Source of the DNA: Basidiobolus meristosporus CBS 931.73
Taxonomy: Eukaryota > Basidiobolomycota > Basidiobolomycetes > Basidiobolales > Basidiobolaceae
Assembly (NCBI GenBank): GCA_002104905.1
Contig: MCFE01000456.1
Coordinates: 1 to 64,000 of the forward strand
Reading direction: 5' to 3'
DNA length: 64,000 bases
In this document: piece after piece, positions 1 to 13,647 of the stretch
How the letters are laid out: each line of letters begins with the position of its first letter
How positions within the stretch are numbered: position 1 is the stretch's first letter
Notes under the pieces: model-generated
The model's database searches: none
What the model saw: the letters and a program-made list of their open reading frames with translations, nothing else
What the model was told of the DNA's origin: nothing
Made by a program: the position numbers and the translations under genes

Positions 1-2397
1 TGGAGCGCTTAGAGGCCTACTAAGGACCCCTCCATATTTACAGAGTGGTAATGGTTGTATCATTTTGTAATATGTGCCAAACGTAGTGTTGATTCCAATT
101 ATGTTTTTTGCACTTACAAGGAATCCACCGCCTGCGGGGTAAAGTCAACATTACGACTGTAAACCAATAAGTAGGCACTACATAGTATGTAATTGTTAGT
201 CCTGGCCAATCCAACCAAATGAAAATCACCTTGCGTTGGTACACTCGGATTGATCCCATCATGAGTATTTTCGTAGGGCACAGGATAGTTTAATTTGGCA
301 AGAACTCAAGCTCGGTAAGATCATTATCCATACTCATTGAGAGGAAAAAATACCATATCGAGAGCGCTTCTTATCCGAGATACGTCAACTCCGAAAGATC
401 TACATTCTTACGTTTACGGTGGATAGCGTGTAGCTCTGCATTTGGCTTATCGATGCTATGACTACCCGATGCAGGATTAATTTGATTTCCATGTTTGCGG
501 GCATATTGGGGAGGGGGTTAAACGGAGTCAGTCATTAATACCGGTGATGATTCGAAATCTAGGAGAATGTTACTTCGATGAGTTCTATATTATATACGAG
601 CATTTTGATGAAATTAAGAGAAATATCCATGTTACGAGCCGTAACCTTTTGAGAATGTAGAATATGACTTCAGTATCAATTCCATTCCTATTTAAAAGAG
701 TATCATGGAATCCCAGACCATAAGAAGCAAGCCAGCTTATATCTGTTTTCAAACTTGCGGTGAAAACGATACCCAAAACAATGCTTTAGATTCAGATGGT
801 GGTCTATAATCAGCCAGAATACCTCCGTTTAATGGATCTATCATAAAAGCCAAAGTGGCTTTTCCTACCGTTTGAAAATGACAGAGCCAATGAGGACACA
901 ACACAGGTATGAATGCATCAAAGATATTTGAGTGGCGTATATGAATAGGAATGCGATTGACCATTCAAGGGGACCAACTTTTGAACAAACGATCAGCTTT
1001 TATGCTACATAAGGTTTGTTAGGATTGGCGATAGATACTGAACTTAATAGAGGCTTTGAGCTTCAATAAACACTAGCTGGATAAAAGAGGATTGCATGGG
1101 TCGGGAAAACCGATACCCTACCAGGAGAAACCGAGATGGCCAACTGAGCAAATTAAGCACGCTCAAGTGGGTGATGTTTTTCGACATTTCTGGGACTGAT
1201 AATCAAACCAATATGTGTAATCGCAGTTGCTGAATATAGGTGAATTGAACCCGAAGATCCAGTTTAATCCATGAAGAGAACACAACGAGCAAATGGAATA
1301 CTGCGCGGAAAATACTGGAGCCTACCCCCTGGCATGCTCTAAAACCAATGCTCGTGACTCTTATTCATTCTAAGGCTTTGCAATTGAATTCAGGGCGAAT
1401 CTAGATTTTAAGACTTTGAAAATTGGTTCCAACCTCCTTATTTCATAAGAAATCATGATTTAACTTTCCCTATGAAAAATCTCAAACTCGGAATTCATCT
1501 GATTTTCAGCCTGTATTCTGCTGGTATTCTAATGGTATTTTGCTGGTATTCAGCCGGTGTTTTTTCTTCAAATTTTCAGTTGCAATTTTTGATGGAAATA
1601 GTGGACAGCTGATTACCAAGTTTGGTATGAATGCTAGTTGGCCTAGTCTCCTGTTGGAAAATGTGTCTGTTTGTCTGCCCAACAGCTAGTACCTGAGATA
1701 TTGAGAGTTGTCAGTTATGAGAAACTTGAATTTTGGCTGATAATATGACGGTATTCTGCTGGCCTTTTCTTATTTTTTTTCTTAGGGTTTTCCCAAGTGA
1801 GACTAAGATGCCATCAAGGTATAACCGCGTCTGTTTCATGGCAGAACTAACCGCCTTTAATTGGGGAGTATCATACGCCTTTGTTGATGTGCCAGGGTGC
1901 TTTACGGTCAGTTGGCTATTGAAATTGTTTCCTTGTAGCATATAACACCCTGCAGATATCGATATGAAAAATATCATACTGGGATTTCATATAGTATTCT
2001 GCTGGTATTTTAACAGTACTCCTCTAGTATTCTGTTCATGTTCTGCTGATGTATATATAGGCTGCCATCATGTCTGGTAAGAGGATTACTCGGACACAGT
2101 ACTCTACAAATGTAAATATCACTGGAGTTGGTAAACTGATCGAGACCATGTACTCTCCAAGGCATACATCTGCTTATTCCCAGAAAGCCCGGTGTTTCTG
2201 ATGCTGAAAGTTGCAAGTTTAGGAAAAATTGGATTTCTGCTGGTCACTGGTTGCTAATAGTTGATAGTAATCCTAAATCCTTGTATATCTTTATTTTATA
2301 AAATTTTCAGTGCTTTAAGATTTGTATTACACCTAAATATTGAATTGGCTTACAGTTCAAGAGTCATGCAGTATTTCACTCAGACTTCTTGTTGAAT
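1..2397. other. Intergenic, no gene recognised
   Basis: No ORF here looks like a real gene; open frames are short and lack recognisable motifs. Between about 1505 and 2240 the short phrase GTATTCTGCTGGTATT recurs in degenerate form (about 1511-1560, 1748-1760, 1994-2010, 2028-2050), hinting at an old low-copy repeat. Confidence 0.6.
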
Positions 2398-2743
2398 TGT
2401 TGCAAGAGTCTTATAGATACTGGAAGTAATTGGGAGAAGCAGTAGATTAAGTGGTTTTCACCTAGGGATTCATTGAACGTAAAAGTAGTATTTATACTTT
2501 TACGTGGTCTTGGCAAAATAAACACGTATAATATGTTTAAGAAGGTCCCAAGATCATGTGTGCACGTTTTTGGGCTGTTTGGAGCACTTGTCAACTTTTC
2601 ATGATCTGGGCACCTGATGTTTTGGTGAAAATATTCAAAGTAGATCCCAGCAAGAAACTTGAGCAGAATTCTCCAAGATTTGTAGACTGTGATCTAAGTG
2701 ACTAAGTCAAGTGAGTATTTAGATACAATTACGAAACTTACAA
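2398..2743 (-). mobile_element. Degenerate solo LTR, copia A/B family
   Basis: This stretch aligns end to end with the 349-bp LTRs of the copia copies at 42-52 kb. It begins TGTTGCAAGAGTC like the LTR 3' end read on this strand. It keeps the block around the LTR TATA box (AGTAGTATTTATACTTTTAC) and ends near the GATCTAAGTGACTAAGT...TATTTAG segment. Many substitutions make it an old insertion; no coding sequence is attached, so it is a solo LTR or fragment. Confidence 0.8.
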
Positions 2744-2756
2744 TTGAAATTAACTT

Positions 2757-3160
2757 GGAAATCTTTACCAAAATATCAGACAACTAAGACCTGAGATATC
2801 TCAAGGTTGTCCTAAGGCCCCCAAGCTTGCCCACATGCTCTTGAAACCTTCCTAAGCGTACCATATGTGCTTACCTCATCAATATGCAGTAAAGCTTTGA
2901 GTACCACTTTCCATTCAGTGAGTCAAGGATATTTCATCAAAACATGAAGTGCCCAACAGATGAAGAAACTCAAAGCTATCTGCAAGCCTCCAAACCTTGC
3001 ACAAAAACTCTCAAGACCTTCCTAGACTAGTTCTACATACTTGTTTCGCAAATACCATGCAAAGTATAAATAACACCATACATTCAATAAATCATCAAGT
3101 GAAACCGCATAATCCACTTTTCTCCCAATCACTACCGACATCTCCAACACTCTTTCAACA
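2757..3160 (+). mobile_element. Two overlapping LTR fragments, opposite orientation
   Basis: The same LTR family in the other orientation, immediately after the solo LTR. One piece runs about 2757-2920, from the TTTCACCAAAAT-like block to the end of the TATA region. A second, about 2925-3160, repeats that block and ends CTCTTTCAACA, matching the LTR terminus. The two pieces and the preceding LTR form a head-to-head cluster of relics. Confidence 0.7.
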
Positions 3161-4562
3161 TTTAGGCAACATTTATGAATGCTATTATGGTGGATGCGCT
3201 GAAGTGATGGAGCGACTGCAAGTTGATGAAAAATCCCAAAATATAAGCAACTAATGACCTTTCAAAGCATAGTTCTATAGAATTATCAATGAACTACCCA
3301 GAGTATAACATTAATTTAACACACTTAACAAATGATAGCAACTCCATTTGCTCACGATACTCCAGCGCTATCAATTGGTATCAGCATGAACAATGATAGG
3401 AATATAGCAGCATTGAAAGTATAAGTCCAGAGATGCTTTAGAATACTGTTTCAGACATGGCTTAATAATGAAACCATGCTTCCCTTTTGCATGTCACATT
3501 AAGTGCATACATACACCTGTACTCATCAACATACAAATATATTCTAAAGCAATTCAACTATAATTCTGGAAAAGAAACATATATGTTTACATACTAATTC
3601 GAGCGGATACGTTGCTTGCGTTTTTGACATGCTATAAAGTTGTAAGCTTTATGCTTTAAGAGGCTATAGTGGACCTTGATGACTTGCATCATATAAAAAT
3701 TATCCCAACTCCCACTCTTCAGAATAAAGTTAAATAGACTTTATGATGTCATAGTATACAAATATGCGCTTCACCAGAAGGCTACAATTAGGCTCAACAT
3801 GCTTAATTCACATAAGGTTCTTTCCCATGTAATACCATTCTGCTATTCCTGGAGCCTGTGAATTAATGATTCGACCTAATTCTCAATGCTCATGACTGAA
3901 ACCAGTTCAAACAAGTTTACCGAGGTATTCTAGAGAGTTACTCTGCTAGGAAATAGATTACCCTGCGAACCAGACTTGTGGTCACAAACGAGAGATGGAT
4001 GAAGAGACTGTTTCTTCACAAGCAGAAAGTAAAGCCTAGGCATAGGGGTAAGTCTACGTCCACTGCATGAAGGCCCAAAGTATTGACCAGTCAACTCACT
4101 GCAACTCCACACTTTCCCGATATATTATTTGTAGATTGAATTCATAGGGGTGCACATCATGTAGTATCATAAGAAGCTCGAGCGTGCCAAAGACATTCAC
4201 ACAAACATCCAAAAACATAATTCCGGGCTACATCGATATCAATCTATACAACTGCGAAAAGTCTGCTTGATCAGCGCATCGCTTGAATTACGAAGCAACA
4301 TTGATTCTACGATGGTATGATATTGGACTGGCTTTTCAGAGATCATCTAAGACGAAAGATTGAGATTATACTTACTGTACGGTTGAATAAACAAGGTGAG
4401 GATCATCATGAAATTGTCCGTTTTGAATAGCATGGGATCTTATGCGACAATCACATTTTCAATATGAATATCATTGTGCACACTGAAGAGGAAATTTAAA
4501 TATAGGGCGGCTTTATTTCTTCCCAGCTTTACTGTGAAAGAGGAGTCATAGAGAAGGGTCGC
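3161..4562. other. Intergenic, nothing recognised
   Basis: AT-rich sequence without a convincing gene. It contains the 3' flank of the LPMO gene at its right end. Confidence 0.6.
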
Positions 4563-5414
4563 CTAGCATGCGCCCAAATCGATCCATACACTACTGGTGT
4601 CGGGGGTTTCATTTTGATTCCACCATCTAGCTTGCCACAAGTGGCCTTTGTAGGTTACTTTCTGGGACCCATTGTAGCCAACCGAGGCATTCCATGCGGG
4701 GAAATCTTTGCAGGTCCCGGTTCCAGGTGTAGAGGTAGAGGTAGGGGTGGAAGTTCCAGTTGGTGGCACACTAGTGGTTGGGGTGGTGTCCTCCTTCTCC
4801 GGGCGAATGGTAATAGTTGGGCGAGCTGCAAGCAAGTCTCTACCATCATTTGGCCCATCGCGAGGGAATTCAGGGATTGTTGGGTATCCAGGGAGATTTG
4901 CGACCAAAAGTTTAGGGCCAGTGATGTAGCCATCAGCAGTTCCTTGAATCTCCATATCAGCACAGTTCATGTAGTACTCGCGATTACCAATCTTGTTTAT
5001 CCATGTCCAGGCAAAGATCACGTTTTTACTGGAACCCGCAGTGCTAGGGATTTTCACGGAATACTGGGTGCTTGCAATGATACAATTGCTGTAGATCGTA
5101 TCAATCACGGCAAAGGTCTTGCCTTTATCATAGGAAATCGCAAATTGACAATGGCCTCCACTGTGCATGGCGCTACCACCAATTTTCACTTGTACCAAAT
5201 CCCCAGCTTTGACGGTCTGAACAACTCCACCTTGGTCGTATCCTTTGCATGGGTAGATTCCCAAAGGATTTACCATGTTGTAGTCTGGAGTTCCAGTCCA
5301 GGTTGGATTATACCGCGAGCGACGTGGTGGTGGCTGGATCATCTCCATATGGGCGACGGTCAACGCCACTAGGCCAAGGAGAACGAGGGATGATTGCAAG
5401 AGGTTAGAGGGCAT
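4563..5414 (-). CDS. AA11-like chitin-active LPMO with CBM5/12-like tail
   Basis: Secreted copper lytic polysaccharide monooxygenase, expected to cleave crystalline chitin oxidatively. A signal peptide of about 21 residues ends at ...TVA, exposing an N-terminal His (residue 22 from this start) for the copper histidine brace. The second brace His is in AMHSGGHCQ, and the AA11-like signature WTWINKIGNREYYMNCA supplies the axial Tyr. A Pro/Thr/Ser linker (about residues 205-235) leads to a C-terminal 45-residue module with WNASVGYNGSQKVTYKGHLW and WW, typical of CBM5/12 chitin binding. The frame is open to an ATG at 5444, but a TATA-like TATAAATA at 5457-5466 (minus) would place transcription near 5430, so the ATG at 5414 is preferred. 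Single exon. LPMO identity is secure; AA11 versus a related AA family is less so. Confidence 0.88.
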   Translation of the reverse strand: MPSNLLQSSLVLLGLVALTVAHMEMIQPPPRRSRYNPTWTGTPDYNMVNPLGIYPCKGYDQGGVVQTVKAGDLVQVKIGGSAMHSGGHCQFAISYDKGKTFAVIDTIYSNCIIASTQYSVKIPSTAGSSKNVIFAWTWINKIGNREYYMNCADMEIQGTADGYITGPKLLVANLPGYPTIPEFPRDGPNDGRDLLAARPTITIRPEKEDTTPTTSVPPTGTSTPTSTSTPGTGTCKDFPAWNASVGYNGSQKVTYKGHLWQARWWNQNETPDTSSVWIDLGAC

Positions 5415-5456
5415 TGTCCTGGTTAGAATTCTGGCTTTATTCATTGCATTCCTGCC

Positions 5457-5466
5457 GTATTTATAC
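5457..5466 (-). promoter_or_regulatory. TATA box of LPMO gene
   Basis: GTATAAATAC on the minus strand. It lies only 13 nt from the upstream in-frame ATG at 5444 but about 43 nt from the ATG at 5414. This decides for the downstream start. Confidence 0.5.
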
Positions 5467-6799
5467 TTGAACTGAACATCCAGTGACCCATCCTTCTGAT
5501 TCCCTTATTGAATACCACTGCTGTTCCTGGTAAGGGTACCCGAGGCCCACGAAGAGATTGACTTCCTAATCTCGCTCTCGTGCGTGACAATATTCTGTTC
5601 ACACTCATTGCAGAAATGGCTAAATGAATGTCTTCACAAACACCTGCCGATTGACCCATCTCTTGCCTTGAATGGCTGAGATGAAGCTATTAAAAGTGGT
5701 CAGCATGTGCGACTGATAGTTGGGCCATACGGCCGCTGATTGGCTAAGCCAAGTCCTCGACTTTAAATTTTATAGTAATTAAGGTTTAAATCCCGTTTTG
5801 GCTTACCTTGTATAGTAAGATCGGCAGGATGGGAATATACTGGTAAACATTACTAAGCTTCTAGAAGCATGAGGACTTAGCAACCGAACGATTGCAAATG
5901 CACATAAAGGCTAATGAGCCTGGTGCGTAGCAGACGTATCCCATAATGTAAGTAGATTTCCAATCCATGCATCTTCTCATCACAACAAGTGCAGGCATGT
6001 TATTTCAGCAATGTCTTCTGTCATATGATATTTTTCATTTAAGATTACTGAGACGATGAAGGGTGTCTTGCGACAACACAATATTTGATATTGAGCTATT
6101 GGTATAATGCCAACCGGATGACATTGGCATCGTGAGAATCGCATCTACAATGCCACTACATTCTATATCGTTTTCATTTCATTTTATTGATGATGTAGAA
6201 ATGGTAGCTGGTAAAGCGGCAGAGCCGGATATTGGAAATGTTAATGATTCCACTTGAAATTCCTCAAATCCGCAAGTATAGCTGTATTCTAGCGAAACTA
6301 ATCGTAGAGGAAGCTAGGCTGTGTTGATTATGTATATGAAATGTCTTCAAACGCTTGCCTTTCTTAGTACCAATGTCAATAGACATTTCAAGCCTCATTC
6401 TCCATTTGGTACTGGTTTACAGGACTTCATGTACGTAGAACTCACCATAGGGCCATGGTGTGATAAGTGTGTCAATATTTGGGCCGTTTATAGCCTTTCG
6501 CCGTTGTTACAATTCTGAAAAATTCACAGAATATCTTGATCAATTTGTTGGGAAAAAATTGACAAGGCTTCACTACATTCTACATAGCCAGGCCTAATAC
6601 TCGTCATGGTGCAATAATATTGGTATTCATCCATTACTTATCACACTCCTATCCTTTAGTTTTCTGAATGGCGATGGACACAAATCTATCGATTATCATT
6701 TAGATTGCCTTATATAAAATACTCAGTTGAGCAACAAGCCAATAAATTCATTAAACTTAGTTAGTACTTAGATAACAATTTCAGTTCTCTAGAGTTATG
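5467..6799. other. Intergenic, nothing recognised
   Basis: Upstream flank of the LPMO gene. No ORF with coding character and no RNA gene seen. Confidence 0.6.
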
Positions 6800-7095
6800 A
6801 AAAAATCAACTAAATGCTTTCGCTTAATGGTTTATAACATGCCAAAGTTGTATTTATACTTAAATCATGTAGAATATGCTGAGAAAGGTCTCAAAAGCAT
6901 GTGGGAATAGTTTCGGGTCTTTGAAATAACTCTGAACAATGTCATATTCTGGGTATCTGTCATTGTGCTGAAAATGTTCTAAGCAGATTCCAACAGAATG
7001 TTTGGTCAGCAAATAATAAAGCTCATATACTACGATTCAAGTGACCAGGTTAATGTAAATCTACGGGAGTAGTTACGAAATTTATAGCTTTTCTT
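6800..7095 (-). mobile_element. Degenerate copia-family LTR relic
   Basis: It matches the A/B LTR in order: AGTTGTATTTATACTTAAA, GTAGAATATGCTGAGAAAGG, CATATTCTGGGTATCTG, then AAGCAGATTCCAACAGAATGTTTGGTCAG and the GTGACCAGGTTA block. Ends are eroded and no duplication was found. Confidence 0.65.
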
Positions 7096-8088
7096 GTCAA
7101 TCTCCTTCGATATTCCCCAACATGTTTGAACCGCTGTAAGGGAATAATCAGAATTTATAGGGATAATAGCACAGTGGCAGTGTTTGCTCAATTAGAAATA
7201 GCCAAACATGGAGGTCAGAGGCTTTTTGGGGTCAGAAGACTCAGTCACACTGATCAAATGAATAGTGTGATGTATGACCACTTGGTATATGATAAGCCAA
7301 GATATATATTTGACATAACTCAGTTGACAGCTATATTAGGAACACGTAATGATTTGGAAAATTTGAAGCGCGGTTTTCGTGAATTTTTTGAGTTCAAATA
7401 AATTCCAAGCAATTAGTAAATACTACATAAGCCTCATTTAATATATAGAAAAGTGCACAATCAATACATGGGAGTAGGTGCTAGTCAACTATTTGCAACA
7501 ATAGTTACAGTGCAAACTAATTGTTTGCAACAGTTCCCAGTAAATTCTATATAGATTGCCAGAGTGGGTAGCTGTAATCCCAGGAACTAATACAGGTATT
7601 TTGTGGTGAGATAGTTGATATTTAACTAGGTTGAAGATCCCCATGCTAATAGAAACACTGACAGAATCTTATTTTGTTAATTTTTTCTATTTGTATATTG
7701 ATATGTACTGCACTCTACGGTGAGCATAGGATTCTGAATCGCATCTTTAACTAGAGAGTAAGACAATAGTTCGGTAATTTGTAACTTTTAGATAATAAAA
7801 AGTGTGAGCTCTTCAGAAATATTTTTATTCTGAGAGGATCAACCTTCTCATCCTCTCTCTTTACTTCCGTATATACTTCATTCCCGCATCTCTTTAATGG
7901 CTGAATTTATCATACCAAACCCATTTTTGGAGCTGCAGCATTTGGAAGGACTGAATAGCTTTTCATATAAGTACCAGGATAAATGTATTTTACTAAATTG
8001 AAAAAATTACTAAATATCAAGGTCTAGCAGTGTGCTTGCATTTATTTCGGCGGTAACGTCCACATTATAGATTAGTATGAAGATGTAG
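7096..8088. other. Intergenic; one 91-codon open frame without start
   Basis: An open frame at 7126-7401 (+) has plausible amino-acid composition but begins at a TTG and matches nothing I recognise. It may be a relic of a gene or element next to the LTR. The remainder is AT-rich and empty. Confidence 0.45.
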
Positions 8089-9348
8089 TCACTCAGCCAC
8101 ATTAGGCATTGTGAAAACAAGCTTTGATTGGTTACTTCTTTCTAGCGTTTCTTGATAAGCTTGAACGATCCTTTCTACACTGTCAAATGGAACTTCGGTC
8201 ACCTCTTTCTCCAGCTTGAATGTTCCATTTTCAAAATGTGGCCTCAAAGTATCTAGCATTCTGGCGCCCTCTGTTGGATTCATCCGGCTAGAGCTAAGCC
8301 CAAGCAAAGTCAAGGATTTGGCATAAAACTTTCGAAGATTGAGTGAGGCGTGCCCGTCTTTGTTATGGACTGCCATCACCACTATTCTGCCTCTACCTTC
8401 AGGACTCAGAATGTCCATCACGTCATTGAGAAGAGTATCTGAGCCATAAGCGTCAATCACTACCGTCAACTTGTTGCGGAATCCAAGATCAGACAAGAGA
8501 CGAGCCGGAGATGGATTGATTGACAAATCAATAGGGATGTGACTGGTGGCCTCAGGAGGAGATTTCGAGTAGGTCCCAAAGATATTCCTAGCTTTGATTT
8601 GCGAGCACAGTTGGAGTGCTGCCGAGCCGATAGCCCCTCGAGCACCTAAAATGGTCGAAGGTGATTTAGTCCCTAGTCTTTTTTGATGCCAATCCAAGTG
8701 GCAGTGAGAAAGACGGTTGCTCATTACCGTCACTTACCAATAATCAGAACGTTATCCTCTTCCTTCACCTGGGCAAGCGTATGTACGGCCAAGTGTGCAC
8801 ATAGCCAAGGCAGACCTACAGAAGCTGCTTGGGCGAAACTCAGGTTTTTGGGTTTTTCGCTCAACGCGTCAATGCCGACCTTGATAAGACTATCCGTGGT
8901 ATGTGTTACTCTCGATGAATAGCCATTCCTCGTGATCCAAAGGATTTACCTTGCATGAGCTCCGTCAGATGTGAAACCAACCTCTCCACCTGTACCCCAC
9001 ACCTCTTTTCCCACCCACTCCTGGTGATTGCTATCAGCCACGGCTTCAACAATACCCGCGAAGTCTCTTCCAGGAGTGCGAGGTGTTGTTGTGAAAGGAA
9101 GCCACCCAAGTACGTTGACGACATCCGACTGCATTTCACCGGACGATCAATAAGAGATGTTAAGGATTGTAGTGTAAGAAGAAAATATTATTGAACAAAT
9201 GTACCAGGTTTATTCCACTGGCTTTCACCCGGATGTAGGCTTCGCCAGATTTGAGCGACGGCAGCTCTACCTTGTCGAGCCTGAGATTCTCAAAAGAACC
9301 AACGCTTGCGAAACGGAGGGCCCGAGCAACTTTAGTCATGGTATTCAT
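8089..9348 (-). CDS. Zinc-independent MDR oxidoreductase (quinone reductase-like)
   Basis: NAD(P)H-dependent medium-chain reductase, about 350 aa, probably cytosolic; substrate unknown. Exons (transcript order): 9348-9205, 9128-8950, 8910-8738, 8645-8089; all junctions are GT-AG and in phase. The GroES-like half carries ASGINLSDVVNVLGW, PRTPGRDFAG and GKEVWGTGGE. The Rossmann half carries IIGARGAIGSAALQL, matching the AxxGxxG nucleotide-binding motif. The catalytic and structural Cys/His zinc ligands of alcohol dehydrogenases are absent, placing it with zinc-independent quinone oxidoreductase/enoyl reductase-type MDRs. Two nearby ATGs (9348, 9339) compete; a TATATAA about 35 nt upstream fits either. 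It could act in detoxification, which is inference only. Confidence 0.85.
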
Positions 9349-11329
<1,981 letters not shown>

Positions 11330-11686
11330 TCTGCTTGTATGAAATGATTGTTTGCACGTTCTACTTCAATAAACAATCCAGCATGCTTACTTGCGTACAC
11401 GAAACATCATAGCTGTGGCAGTTATCAGTATTCTTCAAACCTAGGCTATCTGCGAATGGTGCCACTGCGTGAAACCCATGCAGCTCAACACAGTCGATTT
11501 GGGCTTTGAATACCATGCGTTGGGTGGGTTTTCCGTATGGTGGCACACGGATGGATTTGGATTTGATTCTGTTTAGATATCAATCAGAATTGGTCAGTAT
11601 GGCATTATGGTTGATACGCTGCCCACAAATTTCTTTTGTTGCATACATCGGCTTGATCTCTGTTCGAGTCCCCTCCAGCGAATACT
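11330..11686. other. Intergenic between ubiquitin-eL40 and IPK1
   Basis: 3' flank of one gene and promoter of the next, both on the plus strand. A T-loop-like GTTCGAGTCCC at about 11664 has no matching tRNA arms. Confidence 0.6.
11368..11373 (+). terminator. Poly(A) signal of ubiquitin-eL40
   Basis: AATAAA 39 nt after the stop codon. Confidence 0.55.
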
Positions 11687-13452
11687 ATGACTTCATCCAT
11701 GCATATAGTAGACGAGCCAAGTGTATTGAACACCGAGTACTGGTCATACAAAGGGGAGGGCAATGCCAATCTGATTCTTAGTTATGACGGGCCGGATTCA
11801 CTTTATGTAAGTAGGTCTATCTACCGAGGCCCTTCTGCCCTTTTATACTCAAACCTTCTCAGGAAAACACAATATTGAGGCTTCGAAAAACCGAGAAAGA
11901 GCAGGAAAAGCCCACACCTTTAAATGAGGGGTACATCGAAAACCTAGAGTATATAGACAAAGCCATTGGCCCCTTAATTGGGCAGAAGTATGCCGGGAAG
12001 ATGGTAAGACCTCAAGTAGTATCTATTGTTCTGTCTGGCCAAGGTTCCCCTAACGCTACTGCAGATTCTTTGCAAACTTCGGCCTGACTTTCTTGATGCG
12101 CTCTCGAGAAAGATCGAGGGGTCTCGACCTGAATCCAGAAGATTCAAAACCATAGACGTTACAGAGAGTGTCGGTCTAATATGCTCAGACCATTCGAAGG
12201 TTGCCTCAACACTCTTCCCTCCGGAACACGTCCTTTCTATAGAGATCAAGGTATTTCTCCGGCCGAAAGCTAGACGTATTGCCTCCCAGCCAGTAAATTC
12301 ACTCACGTCGTAACCATCTTTCTGTCGGAAAGCCAAAATGGGGATTTCTCCCAAACTCGCCACATATTAGCCAGACCAACCGGGTGAAACGCAAGGTGTG
12401 TAGATACTGCATGCACCAATATCTTAAACAAAAGAAGGACCCTGCCATCACTAGGAGCCATTTCTGTCCGCTTGATTTGTATTCGGAGGACGAACCACGC
12501 GTGATGAAGAGCCTCAGGTGTTTGCTCGAAGTCCCACAGAATAACCTCAAGATTCACTTGAACAATCGACGACTCCTGTTTGAACAAGTAAGGGTTGCGC
12601 TTACCACGAGTCCGTGTGCTACACACCACTGAACCTAAATGTTGCTGCCAGGATGAGGATTTCCTCAGTATGGAGGCTTCGTTGGGGATTGCCCCTACAA
12701 ACGACGACAGTGGACTAAGGTATCTGTTGGGATGCTTGGCAGCACGCACCTCTTAGGAGGCTTACTGATTTGCTTTCACCTAGAAAAGAGCGAGTGATCG
12801 ACTTGTTAACGAAGGCGGTTTCCAAGGCCCTCTTGCATGATGGAATCATGCGGAAGCTAAAGAAGCTGCAGAGTACATTGGATGAGGCTGACATAGAAGG
12901 GATTTTCCCAATATACAAGAGCCTGAGCGAGGAAGAGCAGTACGAATTGAGGGTGTCACCTTTGGAGTGGGAGGCCACCGTAAAGCGATACATGTACAGA
13001 ATGAATGGGAAAATCAGTAGGTTTTCTATCCCCAGCCCTTATAGACTCGCACTGCTAACGAGAGACGATCTCCATACAGAACTGCATGATCTTCAAAGTC
13101 TGTCGAAAGAAGAGAAATTTCAGAAGATTCGGGAATTCATGATCTCCACGACACTGAAGGACTGTTCGGTCATGCTGACCCTGATGTCCTCGAAATTCAT
13201 GCCTGCCGAAAAAAGGTAACCACTCGATCACCACTTCCTGAGCGCAGTATCAGTAACCTTGCTTTTAACAGGCACTTGACCGATGGCGTGTTCAGCTCAT
13301 TTGAAATTGGCGACGATCAATTCTTTCAAAAGGTTGGGCTGGTCGATCTGGACCCCAAAGCGGTCTCAAAGATCCCGCACTATTACAAGTTGGATCAAGA
13401 GATAGTGGCCCATTATTGTGAGCTGGGTGTTAACGAGCCATGCACGCCATAG
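11687..13452 (+). CDS. IPK1: Inositol-pentakisphosphate 2-kinase
   Basis: Phosphorylates Ins(1,3,4,5,6)P5 at the 2-position to make InsP6 (phytate), a cofactor for mRNA export and signalling; usually nuclear. Seven exons: 11687-11806, 11863-12003, 12065-12250, 12333-12587, 12652-12719, 12757-13215, 13272-13452; all GT-AG and in phase, giving 469 aa. Family motifs appear in order: YKGEGNANLILSY (res. 21-33), TILRLRK, EIKPKWGFLP (147-156), VCRYCMHQYLK, FCPLDLYSE (193-201), PQNNLKI, then KVGLVDLDPK (430-439) and KIPHYYKLD near the C terminus. EIKPK and VDLD are the kinase metal/substrate-site motifs. Length is typical for fungal/animal IPK1. The start at 11687 places the first motif 20 residues in. 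It was assembled by reading splice sites, not from a transcript. Confidence 0.93.
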
Positions 13453-13647
13453 AGGGAGGGCTTCCAGAAGCTAAGGAATTCTGAAATCTACGTCGAGCAC
13501 ATCCCAATTTGCTCATCCCTCCTGCCTCTCTGTCTGGGATGCTCCTTGCAGTCCGTAATGAACTCTCAAAGAGCATTAATTCCTTGAGTATCTTTAGAAT
13601 AAACCGCTGCTAAGTAAGATGTATCGATCGATCGTTTTAATATTTAT

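Noticed and set aside
4614-5372. 252-codon plus-strand open frame
   Set aside because: Antisense shadow of the LPMO gene, Gly/Arg-rich because of the complementary Pro/Thr linker.
7126-7401. 91-codon plus frame after an LTR relic
   Set aside because: No ATG and no similarity recognised; kept only as a note.
11655-11680. tRNA T-loop-like GTTCGAGTCCC
   Set aside because: The flanking bases do not form a T stem and no D or anticodon arm precedes it.
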